Origin: Streptomyces brevispora
Lineage (GTDB): Bacteria; Actinomycetota; Actinomycetes; Streptomycetales; Streptomycetaceae
Assembly (NCBI RefSeq): GCF_007829885.1
Contig: NZ_VIWW01000001.1
Location: 3,534,001-3,598,000, forward strand
Length of the DNA: 64,000 nucleotides
Reading direction: 5' to 3'
Of the stretch, positions 25,867 to 34,000 are shown piece by piece. Within the stretch, counting starts at the first letter, position 1, and every line of letters starts with the position of its first letter. A program made the position numbers and the translations under genes. Below the pieces are notes generated by a model. The model did not search any database, was not told the origin of the DNA, and saw only the letters and a program-made list of their open reading frames with translations.

Positions 25867-26844
25867 CTACTCCCGCGCGAACCGGTCCAGCGCGGCCAGC
25901 ACCGCCCGGCTCGTCGCCGCCCCGCCGAGATGGCCCGCGCCGTCGATGACGGTCAGTTCCGCGTCCGGCCACGCCCTCGCCAGCTCCCACGCGGTGATCA
26001 GCGGGCCGCCCAGGTCGAACCGCCCGTGCACCAGCACGCCCGGGATGCCCGCCAGCCGCCCGGCGTCCCGGATCAGCTGCCCCTCCTCCAGCCAGGCGCC
26101 GTTGGAGAAGTAGTGCGCGCAGATCCGTACCAGCGCCTGCTGCGCCCGGGCGGGCCGGCCGCTGTACGGCGGCGGCCCGGTGTACGTCTCCTGGGACAGG
26201 ACCGCGTCCTCCCAGGCGCACCAGTCGGCCGTCGCCCGCGCCCGTACCTCCGGGTCGGGGCTCTCCGTCCGCCGGGCGTACGCGGCGAGCACGTCCGGTG
26301 TCGCGTCGCTCGCGGCCTCCGGGACCCCGGCCCGGAACAGGTCGTGTGCCTCGGGGAAGATCCGCCCCGCGACCCGGTACAGCCAGTCGATCTCGGAGCG
26401 GCGGGTCGTGGTGACGGCCGGGATCACGATCTCGCTGACCCGCTCCGGGTGCTGCTCGGCGTACGCGAGGATCAGCGTCGATCCCCAGGAACCCCCGTAC
26501 AGCAGCCACTTGTCGATGCCCAGCCGGATGCGCAGCCGCTCCATGTCGGCGATCAGCCGGTCCGTCGTGTTGAACCGCATGTCGGCGGCCGGGTCGCTCG
26601 CGTGCGGGGTGGAGCGGCCGCAGCCGCGCTGGTCGAAGAGGATCACCCGGTAGCGGTCCGGGTCGAAGTACTGCCGGGGCCGCTCGGTGCACCCCGAGCC
26701 GGGTCCGCCGTGCACGACGACGGCGGGTTTGCCGGCCGGGTTGCCGCACGCCTCCCAGTACACGAGGTTGCCTTCGCCGACGTCGAGCATCCCCTGCTCG
26801 TACGGCTCGATCGGCGGGTACTTCTCGTCCGGGTGGCGTTCCAC
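25867..26844 (-). CDS. pip: Prolyl aminopeptidase
   Basis: A 325-residue alpha/beta-hydrolase of peptidase family S33. The oxyanion motif HGGPGSG is at about 45-51, the nucleophile elbow GGSWGS places Ser119, the acid Asp is in HGRFDLGG and the His in DGAGHLGG. The start PPIEPYEQGMLDVGEGNLVYWEACGNP is typical of proline iminopeptidases, which release N-terminal proline from peptides. GTG 26844 was chosen because GGGAG lies before it; an upstream GTG at 26886 is possible but lacks a ribosome site. Confidence 0.93.
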   Translation of the reverse strand: MERHPDEKYPPIEPYEQGMLDVGEGNLVYWEACGNPAGKPAVVVHGGPGSGCTERPRQYFDPDRYRVILFDQRGCGRSTPHASDPAADMRFNTTDRLIADMERLRIRLGIDKWLLYGGSWGSTLILAYAEQHPERVSEIVIPAVTTTRRSEIDWLYRVAGRIFPEAHDLFRAGVPEAASDATPDVLAAYARRTESPDPEVRARATADWCAWEDAVLSQETYTGPPPYSGRPARAQQALVRICAHYFSNGAWLEEGQLIRDAGRLAGIPGVLVHGRFDLGGPLITAWELARAWPDAELTVIDGAGHLGGAATSRAVLAALDRFARE

Positions 26845-26905
26845 GGCGGTGTCTCCCTCGGTGCGGCGGCGTGCGAAGGGGGACACCGCGTCGGCGCCGG
26901 AATTC

Positions 26906-27367
26906 TCACATGGATGCGGTCTCGGCCTGCTCGCTTTTCGTCCCGGACGGCCGCACGTGCTCGTTGACGCGCTTGCCGAGCAGCACGAACAACTGGATGA
27001 GGCCGACGGTCAGCAGGATGTGCCCGAATCCGGCGGTCAGCGGCACCACCTCGGAGATGTGGTCCTCGTCGCGACCGAGCACGGTCAAGATCCCGTGCAC
27101 TCCCATCATCCCCGTCGAGATGACGAGGCCGGCGTTGTAGAACCAGAAGAACGCGGTGAAGAGCCTCGTCCCCGAGAGCTGGAAGACCTTGTCGAGGACG
27201 AGGACGATGAGGAAGGCGATCATGCCCAGGGTCAGCAAGTGGGTGTGCATGAGTCCCAGTTGCGAATCGCCGGTGAAGTCCTTCATCTTCGTGAACTCTC
27301 GGTAGAAGAGCCCCGAGAGCACGCCTACGATCATGTAGACGTGTGCCGCGTAGTAGGATTTCCGCAC
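26906..27367 (-). CDS. DUF2871 four-helix membrane protein
   Basis: A 153-residue membrane protein with four hydrophobic helices (HVYMIVGVLSGLFYREFT, THLLTLGMIAFLIVLVLDKVF, LFTAFFWFYNAGLVISTGMM, FGHILLTVGLIQLFVLLGKRV). Conserved-looking His residues (HTHLL, GVHGIL, GFGHILL) suggest haem or metal ligation, but this is inference. It matches the DUF2871 family, of unknown function. It lies 61 bases upstream of pip on the same strand and may share its transcript. Confidence 0.82.
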   Translation of the reverse strand: MRKSYYAAHVYMIVGVLSGLFYREFTKMKDFTGDSQLGLMHTHLLTLGMIAFLIVLVLDKVFQLSGTRLFTAFFWFYNAGLVISTGMMGVHGILTVLGRDEDHISEVVPLTAGFGHILLTVGLIQLFVLLGKRVNEHVRPSGTKSEQAETASM

Positions 27368-27591
27368 TTTTATTCCCCCCTGAACCGAGTCTCGGCGCGT
27401 CCATTCAAGCGGTTCAGGCAGTTCCGCAAGGCGATTTCATCGGAACAGGTGTTCGTTTCGCGGGGTTTCGCGTGTCGGGTCTCCCGCTCCGCGAGGCGGA
27501 GAGTGCGGCGATCCACCCCTCGGGCCGGCTGCTTTCGGGCGGACCGCGTCGGCCTGATCTGCCGCTTCGCCCGGCGGCGTAGCGTAGAAGG

Positions 27592-28083
27592 GTGAACGCG
27601 ACTCCTGAGGTCCTGGCCGTACTTGACGATCTGCTCGCCTCCACAGCCCCCGACGCCCGCGGGGCCATCTGGCAACTGTCCGAGCAGGGGCGGGAGCTGG
27701 ACGCCAATCTGGTGCGCCTTCCGCCGGGCGCGGAGGTCGGCGAGCACCAGGAGGACGTACTGGACGTGCTCCTCGTGGTCCTCGCGGGCAGCGGCCGTCT
27801 CACCCCGGGCGGCGACGGCACCCCCCTGGACCTGACCCCGACGACGGTCACCTGGCTGCCCCGCACCTCCCGGCGCGCCCTGGCCGCCGGGCCGGACGGC
27901 CTCGCCTACCTCACGGTCCACCGCCGCCGCCCGGGTCTCACCATCAAGCCGACGGTGTTCGCGGGGGAGGGCGGCGAGGCCCCGTGCTCCCTGGACCGGG
28001 TGTGCCCGGAGTGCGGCCGGATGTCGCAGGAGTCGGCGCCGAAGTACTGCGGCGCGTGCGGGGAGCGGTTCCCGGAGCGCTGA
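27592..28083 (+). CDS. Cupin-like protein with C-terminal zinc ribbon
   Basis: A 163-residue protein. Residues about 40-115 form a cupin-like beta barrel (DANLVRLPPGAEVGEHQEDVLDVLLVVLAGSGRL), though most canonical metal-binding histidines are reduced to one. The C-terminus is a zinc ribbon, CPECGRMSQESAPKYCGACGERF, with two CxxC knuckles. GTG 27592 is only six bases past a -10-like TAGCGT, and the GAAGG abuts the start codon, so the mRNA may be leaderless. Function unknown; a small sensor or regulator is possible. Confidence 0.78.
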   Translation: MNATPEVLAVLDDLLASTAPDARGAIWQLSEQGRELDANLVRLPPGAEVGEHQEDVLDVLLVVLAGSGRLTPGGDGTPLDLTPTTVTWLPRTSRRALAAGPDGLAYLTVHRRRPGLTIKPTVFAGEGGEAPCSLDRVCPECGRMSQESAPKYCGACGERFPER

Positions 28084-28180
28084 ATGCCCCGGCCGACGCG
28101 GCGTCGCGTCCGCAGATCGACGAGCCCGGCCGCGGCACCGACCGACGCAGCCCGCCCGCCGCTCACGCCCTTGCCGGGGC

Positions 28181-28350
28181 TCAGGGCCTGTCGGGTGACC
28201 TCTGATCGGGCGGCCACGCCCTGGCACGCACGCTTCCCGCGTTGCCGAAATGTCCTAGTAAGCTCCGCTACGAGGACATCCCGCCGCCTTGGAATCGCAC
28301 GCACCAGACCGCGTCCGCTATCCGATCGAAGGTCACCCGACAGGCTCTCA
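28181..28350. mobile_element. MITE-like inverted-repeat element, about 165 bp
   Basis: GCCTGTCGGGTGACC (28186-28200) is exactly complementary to GGTCACCCGACAGGC (28331-28345). The arms extend with a few mismatches to about 27 bases (inner GATCGG on both sides). CTCA flanks both ends (28180-28183 and 28347-28350), a possible 4-bp target duplication. The centre contains a second hairpin, TGTCCT through AGGACA, and no open frame. This is the architecture of a miniature inverted-repeat transposable element. The right end overlaps the stop codon of the deacetylase gene. Confidence 0.65.
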
Positions 28351-29130
28351 GCGCACCGGGAAGCCGAAGGTGTAGCCCTGCTCCTTGAGCCGGGGCAGGA
28401 GGGTGCGCAGGGCCTCGACGGTCTGGGTGCGGTCGCCGCCCGCGTCGTGGAAGAGGAGCGTCGGCCCGTTGGGCAGTTCCCTCTCGACGGTGGCGATGAT
28501 GGCGTCAGTGCCGGGGTGCTCGAAGTCCTTGGTGTCCACGTTCCAGCCCAGCGGGCGCATGCCCCGGGAGGCGGCGAGCGTGCGGCTGTACGGGGTGAAG
28601 GCTCCGCCGGGCGCCCGGTAGTACATCGACCGTACGCCCCCGGACGCCTTGGTGATCATGCGTTCGGCGTCGAGTATCTGCTGCGACTGGTAGGTCTGGG
28701 AGGCCTTGTCCATGGCGGTGTTGTGCGACACGGTGTGGTTGCACAGCCGGTGCCCGGCCGCGACCACCTTCTTCACGAGGTCCGGATGGGCCTGCGCCTG
28801 CGTCCCCACCATGCAGAACGTGGCCTTCACCTGGTACGTGCGGAGCAGGTCGAGCACCTGAGGGGTCCACACGGGGTCGGGGCCGTCGTCGATGGTGAGG
28901 TTGATGCCGCGCTTCCCCGCGTCCGAGGCGTGCACGATGGTCTTCGAGACCGGCTTGCCGCCCTTGCCCGGCGCGGCCGGCGAGGCCGACGCGGTGGCCT
29001 TCGGTGACGAGGCGCCCGCGGGCCCGGCCTGCGCGGTCCACACCGAGGCACCCGTGGCGAGCATCGTCACCCCGAGCGCCGCCCCGACCACTTTGCCGTA
29101 CCAGCTCCGCCCGCCCGCGTGCCGTGCCAT
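28348..29130 (-). CDS. Secreted polysaccharide deacetylase (NodB domain)
   Basis: A 260-residue exported enzyme from ATG 29130, with AAAGGGG before it. The signal sequence runs about 1-36 (VVGAALGVTMLATGASVWTAQA), followed by a Ser/Pro/Gly linker to about 60. The NodB domain has the metal and catalytic triad DDGPD (81-85), HxxxH (His132, His136 in CNHTVSHNT), then RAPGG and the late LLFHDAGGDR. It likely deacetylates peptidoglycan or another N-acetylglucosamine polymer in the cell wall. Its last codons coincide with the end of the MITE-like element. Confidence 0.92.
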   Translation of the reverse strand: MARHAGGRSWYGKVVGAALGVTMLATGASVWTAQAGPAGASSPKATASASPAAPGKGGKPVSKTIVHASDAGKRGINLTIDDGPDPVWTPQVLDLLRTYQVKATFCMVGTQAQAHPDLVKKVVAAGHRLCNHTVSHNTAMDKASQTYQSQQILDAERMITKASGGVRSMYYRAPGGAFTPYSRTLAASRGMRPLGWNVDTKDFEHPGTDAIIATVERELPNGPTLLFHDAGGDRTQTVEALRTLLPRLKEQGYTFGFPVR

Positions 29131-29456
29131 GTCCGCCCCTTTTCGCGCAGTGCCTCGTCGATGGTCCCCGGTCACCTTGCGACCACCTGACAGGACGAGG
29201 CGCGCGGGCAAAGGGATGCGCGCGTTACCGATCAGGGACATTTCCGGGAAAGTCTGCGGACAACTCTCCGCGAACAGCACCCCTGTACGGCGGACGGCTC
29301 CTTCGCCGCGTGACCGTGTCACCGCTCCGTGACAACGGTGTCGTGGAACGGCGACGTCGCTATCCCCTCGGTTCGCAGGCTCGTCATAGTGATCAAGCAA
29401 GCACCGGGGAGCCGAAACCGTTTCGGCGTCAACGACCGCACACCAAGGGGACTTTC
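29131..29456. promoter_or_regulatory. Divergent promoter region with two perfect dyads
   Basis: This 326-base gap separates two exported-protein genes. GTGAC-CGT-GTCAC lies at 29310-29322, with a further GTGAC at 29329-29333. The 17-base perfect palindrome GCCGAAACCGTTTCGGC lies at 29411-29427, just before the DUF4232 gene's ribosome site AAGGGG. CCTCGTC/GACGAGG arms also occur at 29153-29159 and 29194-29200. No gene was found here. Confidence 0.5.
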
Positions 29457-30146
29457 ATGTACGGCAACCGTCGCAAGGCCTTCCTCGTCTCCGCACTCCT
29501 CGTCGGCGGAGCCATGCTGATGACGGCATGCCAGGACGCTGACGCGGACGCCGCTCAGGGCACCTCGTCCGCCACTCCGGCCGGTCAGACGGATGCCTCG
29601 CCCGGCGCGTCGGCCACGGGCGGCGAGCAGGGCGGCGAAGAGGACAAGGCCTCCGGGGACAGCTCCGGCGGGAAGGACGCGGCCTCCGGGTCCGGGTCCG
29701 GTTCCGGCGCGAACGGCAAGGCCGGCAAGGTCGGCACGTGCCGCACCGACGGGCTGAAGATCACGGCGGCGGACAACACCATCGACGGCGACCCCGATCT
29801 CACCGTCGCGGTGACGATGAAGAACATCGGCACGGACTGTGCGATGTCCGGGTACGCGGGCGTCGATCTGAAGACGAACGCGGGGCCGCTGTCCGCGAAG
29901 CGCACGGGTCAGGAGCCCACGTCGTTCACCCTCAAGAGCGGGGAGTCGGTGGCCTTCCCCATCAACTACCCGGCCAACGACTCGGGCGGCTCCGGTGTCC
30001 GCATCACGGGTCTGCTGGTGACCCCGCCGAACGAGACGAAGACGGTCACCCTCCAGTGGCCGGGCGCCGCCACGCTGCCCGTCACGGAGGACGGCGGCTC
30101 CCCGGTGAAGGTCGGCCCGGTCGGAAGCGCCGGTCAGGGCAGCTGA
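29457..30146 (+). CDS. DUF4232 lipoprotein
   Basis: A 229-residue exported protein from ATG 29457. The signal peptide ends in the lipobox MLMTAC (Cys25). A disordered Ser/Gly/Asp/Glu linker covers about residues 26-95. The C-terminal 130 residues (GTCRTDGLKITAADN, DLTVAVTMKNIGTDCAMSGYAGVDL) match DUF4232, a beta-sandwich with a conserved Cys pair found in many Streptomyces envelope proteins of unknown role. A 17-base palindrome lies 30 bases upstream. Confidence 0.87.
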   Translation: MYGNRRKAFLVSALLVGGAMLMTACQDADADAAQGTSSATPAGQTDASPGASATGGEQGGEEDKASGDSSGGKDAASGSGSGSGANGKAGKVGTCRTDGLKITAADNTIDGDPDLTVAVTMKNIGTDCAMSGYAGVDLKTNAGPLSAKRTGQEPTSFTLKSGESVAFPINYPANDSGGSGVRITGLLVTPPNETKTVTLQWPGAATLPVTEDGGSPVKVGPVGSAGQGS

Positions 30147-30207
30147 CCCGGCCCGTGATCCGGGGCCGTGGATGTCTTCCTCATGATGGGCCGAGGTCGG
30201 ACGAAGG

Positions 30208-30228
30208 GCTGCCGCGATGCGCGGCAGC
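30208..30228. terminator. Hairpin between convergent genes
   Basis: GCTGCCGCG-ATG-CGCGGCAGC is a perfect 9-bp stem with a three-base loop, 62 bases past the DUF4232 stop and 112 bases from the end of the convergent unknown gene. It probably terminates one or both. Confidence 0.65.
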
Positions 30229-30339
30229 GGACGGCGAGGTCCGGTCAACCTCGGCTCGGGGATGCCCAGTTGGCGAAGGGCGCCGGGTCGTGTCCGATGC
30301 GGTCCCGGGCGGGCTCCCGGTCGGGGAGGATGCCGCCGC

Positions 30340-30951
30340 CTACTTCCGGGCGGGGAACGCCTCGTCGAGCGTGGGGACCACGAGGTGGTCGGTCGTCAGC
30401 GCGTCCAGGACGTCGTCCAGCCGCAGGTAGCGTCCCTGCTGGATGCCGGGTGAGACCTTTCCGATCGTGCCGGCCTCTCTGAGGTGGAAGACGGTCCACG
30501 GGCGCTTCCAGAAGTCCAGGGCCTCTCCGTCGCGCGTGATCTGCCGCGTCTGCGCGGTCGTGCCGCGCGTCCCGTCGATGTTCTGGTTGACGGTCTCGAC
30601 CGCATCGACGCCGAAGACCAGCCCCTTGCCGCCCGGCCGGTACATCACGAGCATCTTGGGACGGGCGAGCCCCACGTGCTTGCTGTCGTGAGGGCATACG
30701 TATGCGCCGTGCGCGGCGAGATCGGTCATGGCCTGGTTGTTCGCGGGCACGATCACCGCGTGCTCCTGGAGGGAGCGGAACCAGCCGAGTGCGGCCTCCT
30801 CCTCCCAGACGAACTTGTTGCGATTGCGGGCCAGCGGATCAGCGGCCAGCCCTCTGGACGCCATGAGTTCGATATTGCGCGGCGGCCGCGCCACCAGTTG
30901 CCCGAAGTCGGCTCGGGTGATCACCTCGGGCAGTTCGTCGAACCAGGACAT
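30340..30951 (-). CDS. Unknown protein in an XRE-DUF397 operon
   Basis: A 203-residue soluble protein that I do not recognise. It starts MSWFDELPEVITRADFGQLV and contains KFVWEEEAALGWFRSLQEHAV, CPHDSKHVGLARPKMLVMYRPGG and TRDGEALDFWKRPWTVFHLREAG. There is no signal peptide or membrane helix. It begins four bases after the DUF397 gene ends, so it is the third gene of the XRE-DUF397 operon. Composition is slightly less GC-biased than its neighbours. A strain-specific effector or regulator is conceivable, but no function is assigned. Confidence 0.72.
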   Translation of the reverse strand: MSWFDELPEVITRADFGQLVARPPRNIELMASRGLAADPLARNRNKFVWEEEAALGWFRSLQEHAVIVPANNQAMTDLAAHGAYVCPHDSKHVGLARPKMLVMYRPGGKGLVFGVDAVETVNQNIDGTRGTTAQTRQITRDGEALDFWKRPWTVFHLREAGTIGKVSPGIQQGRYLRLDDVLDALTTDHLVVPTLDEAFPARK

Positions 30952-30955
30952 CGTG

Positions 30956-31135
30956 CTAGACCACCGTGTACTTGAGGAAGGCCGACCAGGCGGCGGGGGA
31001 GACGCTGAGGGAGGGGACGGTGAGGTCCTTGGAGTCGCGGATGCGGATCGCGTGGGGGCCGGTGGCCACCTCTATGCAGTCCCCGCCCTGGTCGCCGCTG
31101 TAGCTGCTCTTGAACCAGTGGAGTTCAGTGCTCAT
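30956..31135 (-). CDS. DUF397 protein
   Basis: A 59-residue protein from ATG 31135: MSTELHWFKSSYSGDQGGDC then IEVATGPHAIRIRDSKD and a VSPAAWSAFLKYTV ending. The W-x-KSSYS-x-GGDC-EVA-x-RDSKD pattern is diagnostic of DUF397. These small proteins are nearly always encoded beside XRE-DUF5753 regulators in Streptomyces (WhiJ/AbaA-like sets) and may modulate them. Its start overlaps the end of the XRE gene by 11 bases. Confidence 0.9.
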   Translation of the reverse strand: MSTELHWFKSSYSGDQGGDCIEVATGPHAIRIRDSKDLTVPSLSVSPAAWSAFLKYTVV

Positions 31136-31940
31136 TCTCTGCCGCCTCTTCGATCAGTTTCATCGACGCTTCGGGACTGAGCGCCTGCGCCCGCAGAATC
31201 CCATACTTCCCGAACAGGTTTCCCAGGTCCGGCTGTTCACTGACGAAGAAGCTTCCGCTCTGGCCCTCGACGTAGGCGAGGCGGCTTCGTTCCGCCGTCT
31301 CCAGCAGGACGAAGGGGCCGTTGAGACCGGCATGGGTCGTGCGGTCCGGTGCCATGACCTGGATCTGCACGTTCCGCAGCTGTGCGATGTCAAGGATGTG
31401 CAGGAGCTGGCGCTTTCGCGCCTGGCTGCCGCCGATGGGCCGGGTCAGTGGATGCAGCTCCAGCACGAAGCCGATGTCAGGTGCTGGCCTCCGGGTCAGG
31501 AGTGCTTGCCGCTCCATCCGGGCCGCGACCCGCCCCTCGATCTGCTCGTCGTCGAGTGACGGGTAGTGGTTGGTGAAGACCGCGCGGGCGTGCTCCTCGG
31601 TCTGAAGGAGGCCGGGCACCGCGTGCGTCTCGTACTGGTGGCGAGCGCAGGCTCTCGTCTCCACCTGCGCGAACTCCGCGAACCATGAGGCCAAATGGCT
31701 GCTCCGCAGTGTCGCTCCAGCCGCAGTCAGTGCACCTTGTGCACCGAGAACGTCGTCTGCGCGCGCGACGAAGTCACCCCTGGGCGGACGGTCCCCCCGT
31801 TCCACCATCGCCACCTGTGACTTGGAGAAACCAATCTTCCTGCCCAACGCCTCCTGTGAGAGGCCCGCCCGCTCGCGGAAGAATCGCAGTAGCGCCCCGA
31901 ACGTCTCGGAGTTACCGCCCCCGTGATTACTGGAATGCAC
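31125..31940 (-). CDS. XRE-family regulator with DUF5753 domain
   Basis: A 271-residue protein from GTG 31940, with GGGGGAAG before it. The N-terminal HTH (TFGALLRFFRERAGLSQEALGRKIGFSKSQVAMVERGDRPP) binds DNA. From about residue 90 the DUF5753 domain follows (FAEFAQVETRACARHQYETHAVPGLLQTEEHARAVF, then IGGSQARKRQLLHIL). This is the WhiJ-like class that pairs with DUF397 proteins in developmental control. It overlaps the DUF397 gene, and the divergent unknown gene at 32023 may share its operator region. Confidence 0.93.
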   Translation of the reverse strand: MHSSNHGGGNSETFGALLRFFRERAGLSQEALGRKIGFSKSQVAMVERGDRPPRGDFVARADDVLGAQGALTAAGATLRSSHLASWFAEFAQVETRACARHQYETHAVPGLLQTEEHARAVFTNHYPSLDDEQIEGRVAARMERQALLTRRPAPDIGFVLELHPLTRPIGGSQARKRQLLHILDIAQLRNVQIQVMAPDRTTHAGLNGPFVLLETAERSRLAYVEGQSGSFFVSEQPDLGNLFGKYGILRAQALSPEASMKLIEEAAENEH

Positions 31941-32022
31941 AGCTCTTCCCCCTCCGCGCACAGCAGTGCACAGACGCCTCGTGTCCCTGGTCACGGTACG
32001 TGCGGGCGCCGACGCTTTGCGT

Positions 32023-32448
32023 ATGGAACCGAAAACTTCACCTGACCTGATGCCCTCCTGGATTCCCGTGAACGGGCACGCCCTGCGCCATGCCGGGATT
32101 CACTTCGACGCCGTACGGATCATCGGCCTGCTGGGCGAGCAAGTGGCGTACGAGGTCATGCAGTTCACGGACTTCCGGGCGGGCCCCATCATCCGGTCCT
32201 CGATCGGGGAGCGGAGCATGTACTTCCTGCTGCCGCCAGGCAGTGCCCGCGCGTACCGATGGCCCGTCGGGGCCGAGGCGTTGGTGCGGGAGGGGGCGGC
32301 GTTCGTCGGGGTGCCCGCGCTGGAGGGGCTGACGTATCCGCTGGACTGGCGTTCGCGGCCCACCGCCCAAGTCCCGTTCGTGGATGCGGAACTGTTGTTC
32401 GAGCTGCTGAACGGTGTGGTGGAAGCGGAGAAGTGTGATGTACCGTGA
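32023..32448 (+). CDS. Unknown protein divergent to the XRE gene
   Basis: A 141-residue soluble protein from ATG 32023 (MEPKTSPDLMPSWIPVNGHA). It has an alternating, beta-rich sequence with HFDAVRIIGLLGEQVAYEV, IIRSSIGERSMYFLLPPGSA and VGVPALEGLTYPLDWRSRP. I recall similar proteins next to XRE-DUF397 genes in Streptomyces but no named family. The frame is open further upstream, to 31966, but that part overlaps the promoter of the XRE gene. Function unknown. Confidence 0.68.
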   Translation: MEPKTSPDLMPSWIPVNGHALRHAGIHFDAVRIIGLLGEQVAYEVMQFTDFRAGPIIRSSIGERSMYFLLPPGSARAYRWPVGAEALVREGAAFVGVPALEGLTYPLDWRSRPTAQVPFVDAELLFELLNGVVEAEKCDVP

Positions 32449-32558
32449 TCGCGTCATTACGCTCCGTGCGCATCCGCGCATGGGGCGGCCCCCGGAGGTG
32501 CTACCAACACCTGACCGAGGGCCTTCACCCCACGATGGATATTCGAGGTCCACCGAGA

Positions 32559-33192
32559 ATGCTTTTTCATGCTATCTCGCCGTCCTACGGCTATGTGAAG
32601 GCGTCCCATGACGTCATCCGGCATCCGCGCCTCGGCAGCGACGCGAAGGTCTTGATCACCTACGTGCAGGGGCTGCCCCCGGGGCGGGCCGAGCGGGCGT
32701 TGAGCGATCACGCCAAGTGGATCGGGATCACCGGGCGTGCGTACCAGAAGGCGAAGGCCCAGCTCAAGGAAGACGGGTTCGTGCACGAGTGGCGGCGGCA
32801 GGGCGACGGAGGGCTGTGGGTGACCGATCAGCTCGTCAGCAACGTGTCGCTCTCCGACGGGGAGGCCCGGAGGTTCCGGGACGCGAGAGCGGAATCACCG
32901 CAGGTGGGACCGAGTAGTCACCATCCGACGGTCGGTCATCCGGGTACTCGGTCGGCCGGTGGTTACCTACCGGTGGATGAAGAACGTGAGAAGAACTCAA
33001 CCCACCCACCCTCCGAAGTGGTTCGCAAAGCGACCGAGTCCGTGGAGAGCGAACCGGAGGCCGAAGTCGGCCGCCAAGTGGCCCGTCTACGCCCCCGATC
33101 GGGGCGAGGACTTCGAGGCGTCCGAACCGTTGCCCTGGCGGGAGCGGGTCGCGGCAGTCCTCGCGCAGGACGTGTCCGGCGGTGCCGGCTGA
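32559..33192 (+). pseudogene. Frameshifted helix-turn-helix protein gene
   Basis: From ATG 32559 one frame encodes a helix-turn-helix protein common in Streptomyces: ASHDVIRHPRLGSDAKVLITYVQGLP, then GITGRAYQKAKAQLKEDGFVHEWRRQGDGGLWVTDQLVSNVSL. Around 33050-33075 this frame turns into arginine-rich noise. The next frame over becomes protein-like with strong GC at third positions (WPVYAPDRGEDFEASEPLPWRERVAAVLAQ) and stops at 33192. A one-base insertion or two-base deletion explains this. Left unrepaired, the first frame runs to 33362, into the following TetR gene. Confidence 0.65.
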
Positions 33193-33286
33193 GGCGTACG
33201 GCCGTTCGCTGGTGTGGCGGTTCCACCACTGACGCGGTGGAGCGAGGAGAGTGGGCCCAGGGGCCTGGACGGACTGAGGAGGACCG

Positions 33287-33943
33287 ATGGTGGACACCAT
33301 GGTTGACCAGTGGGACGGAGCTCGGGCGACAAGGGACCCGGCGCGGTGCCGTGCGCAACTGATGGCGGCCGGGCGTACCTTGTTCGCCGTGTACGGGTAC
33401 GCCCGTACCTCCGTCGAGGATCTCTGCGCCGCGGCGCACGTACAACTGCGTGATTTTTACCGTGAGTTCGAATCGCGTGAGGCGCTTCTCGTCGATCTGT
33501 ACGACGAGGTGGCGATCGGCGGGATGCGTGCGGCCGAGGTGGAGCTCTCGGCGGAGGGCATCGAGACCTGTTCGACGGAGGAACGGATCCGCAGACTGTT
33601 CGACGCCTATGTGCGGGTCGTCACGCGGGACCCGCAGGCGGCGCGGGTGGCGTTCGTCGAGGTGCTCGGGGTGAGCCGGGCGATGGACGACCACCTCACG
33701 ATGTGGCGGACGGTGTGGGTCGAGTTCCTGACCCGTGAGGCCGAGCGCGCCGCGCAGCGGGGCCATGGGCTCGACGGTGATCTCACGGTCGTCGTGAAGG
33801 TGCTGACGCGTTCCGTCGACGAGCTCCTCGCCCACCACGGGCGCCGTCCGCGCCAGGTGCCGTCCGACTGGCTGACCAGTGAGCTGACCCGGATGTCGCT
33901 GGCCATGATCGGTCCGAGCGCCCCTCCCGAGACCTCCGCCTGA
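33287..33943 (+). CDS. TetR-family transcriptional regulator
   Basis: A 218-residue regulator from ATG 33287 with GGAGGA just upstream. The HTH is LMAAGRTLFAVYGYARTSVEDLCAAAHVQLRDFYREFESREALL; the recognition helix replaces the usual S-x-x-T/S-x-Y-x-H-F with Q-L-R-D-F-Y-R-E-F. The C-terminal domain (IRRLFDAYVRVVTRDPQAARVAFVEVLG) is the ligand and dimer region. No transporter or enzyme is obviously paired with it. Tandem 13-base repeats begin at its stop codon. Confidence 0.9.
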   Translation: MVDTMVDQWDGARATRDPARCRAQLMAAGRTLFAVYGYARTSVEDLCAAAHVQLRDFYREFESREALLVDLYDEVAIGGMRAAEVELSAEGIETCSTEERIRRLFDAYVRVVTRDPQAARVAFVEVLGVSRAMDDHLTMWRTVWVEFLTREAERAAQRGHGLDGDLTVVVKVLTRSVDELLAHHGRRPRQVPSDWLTSELTRMSLAMIGPSAPPETSA

Positions 33944-33976
33944 CAGAGCCGCCTGGCAGAGCCGCCTGGCAGAGCC
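33938..33976. repeat. 13-bp tandem repeat, three copies
   Basis: GCCTGACAGAGCC, GCCTGGCAGAGCC and GCCTGGCAGAGCC follow each other exactly. The first contains the TetR stop codon. They fill the start of the 95-base gap before the XRE-cupin gene. Confidence 0.8.
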
Positions 33977-34000
33977 GTCCGGCGCTGCCGCATGACAAGG

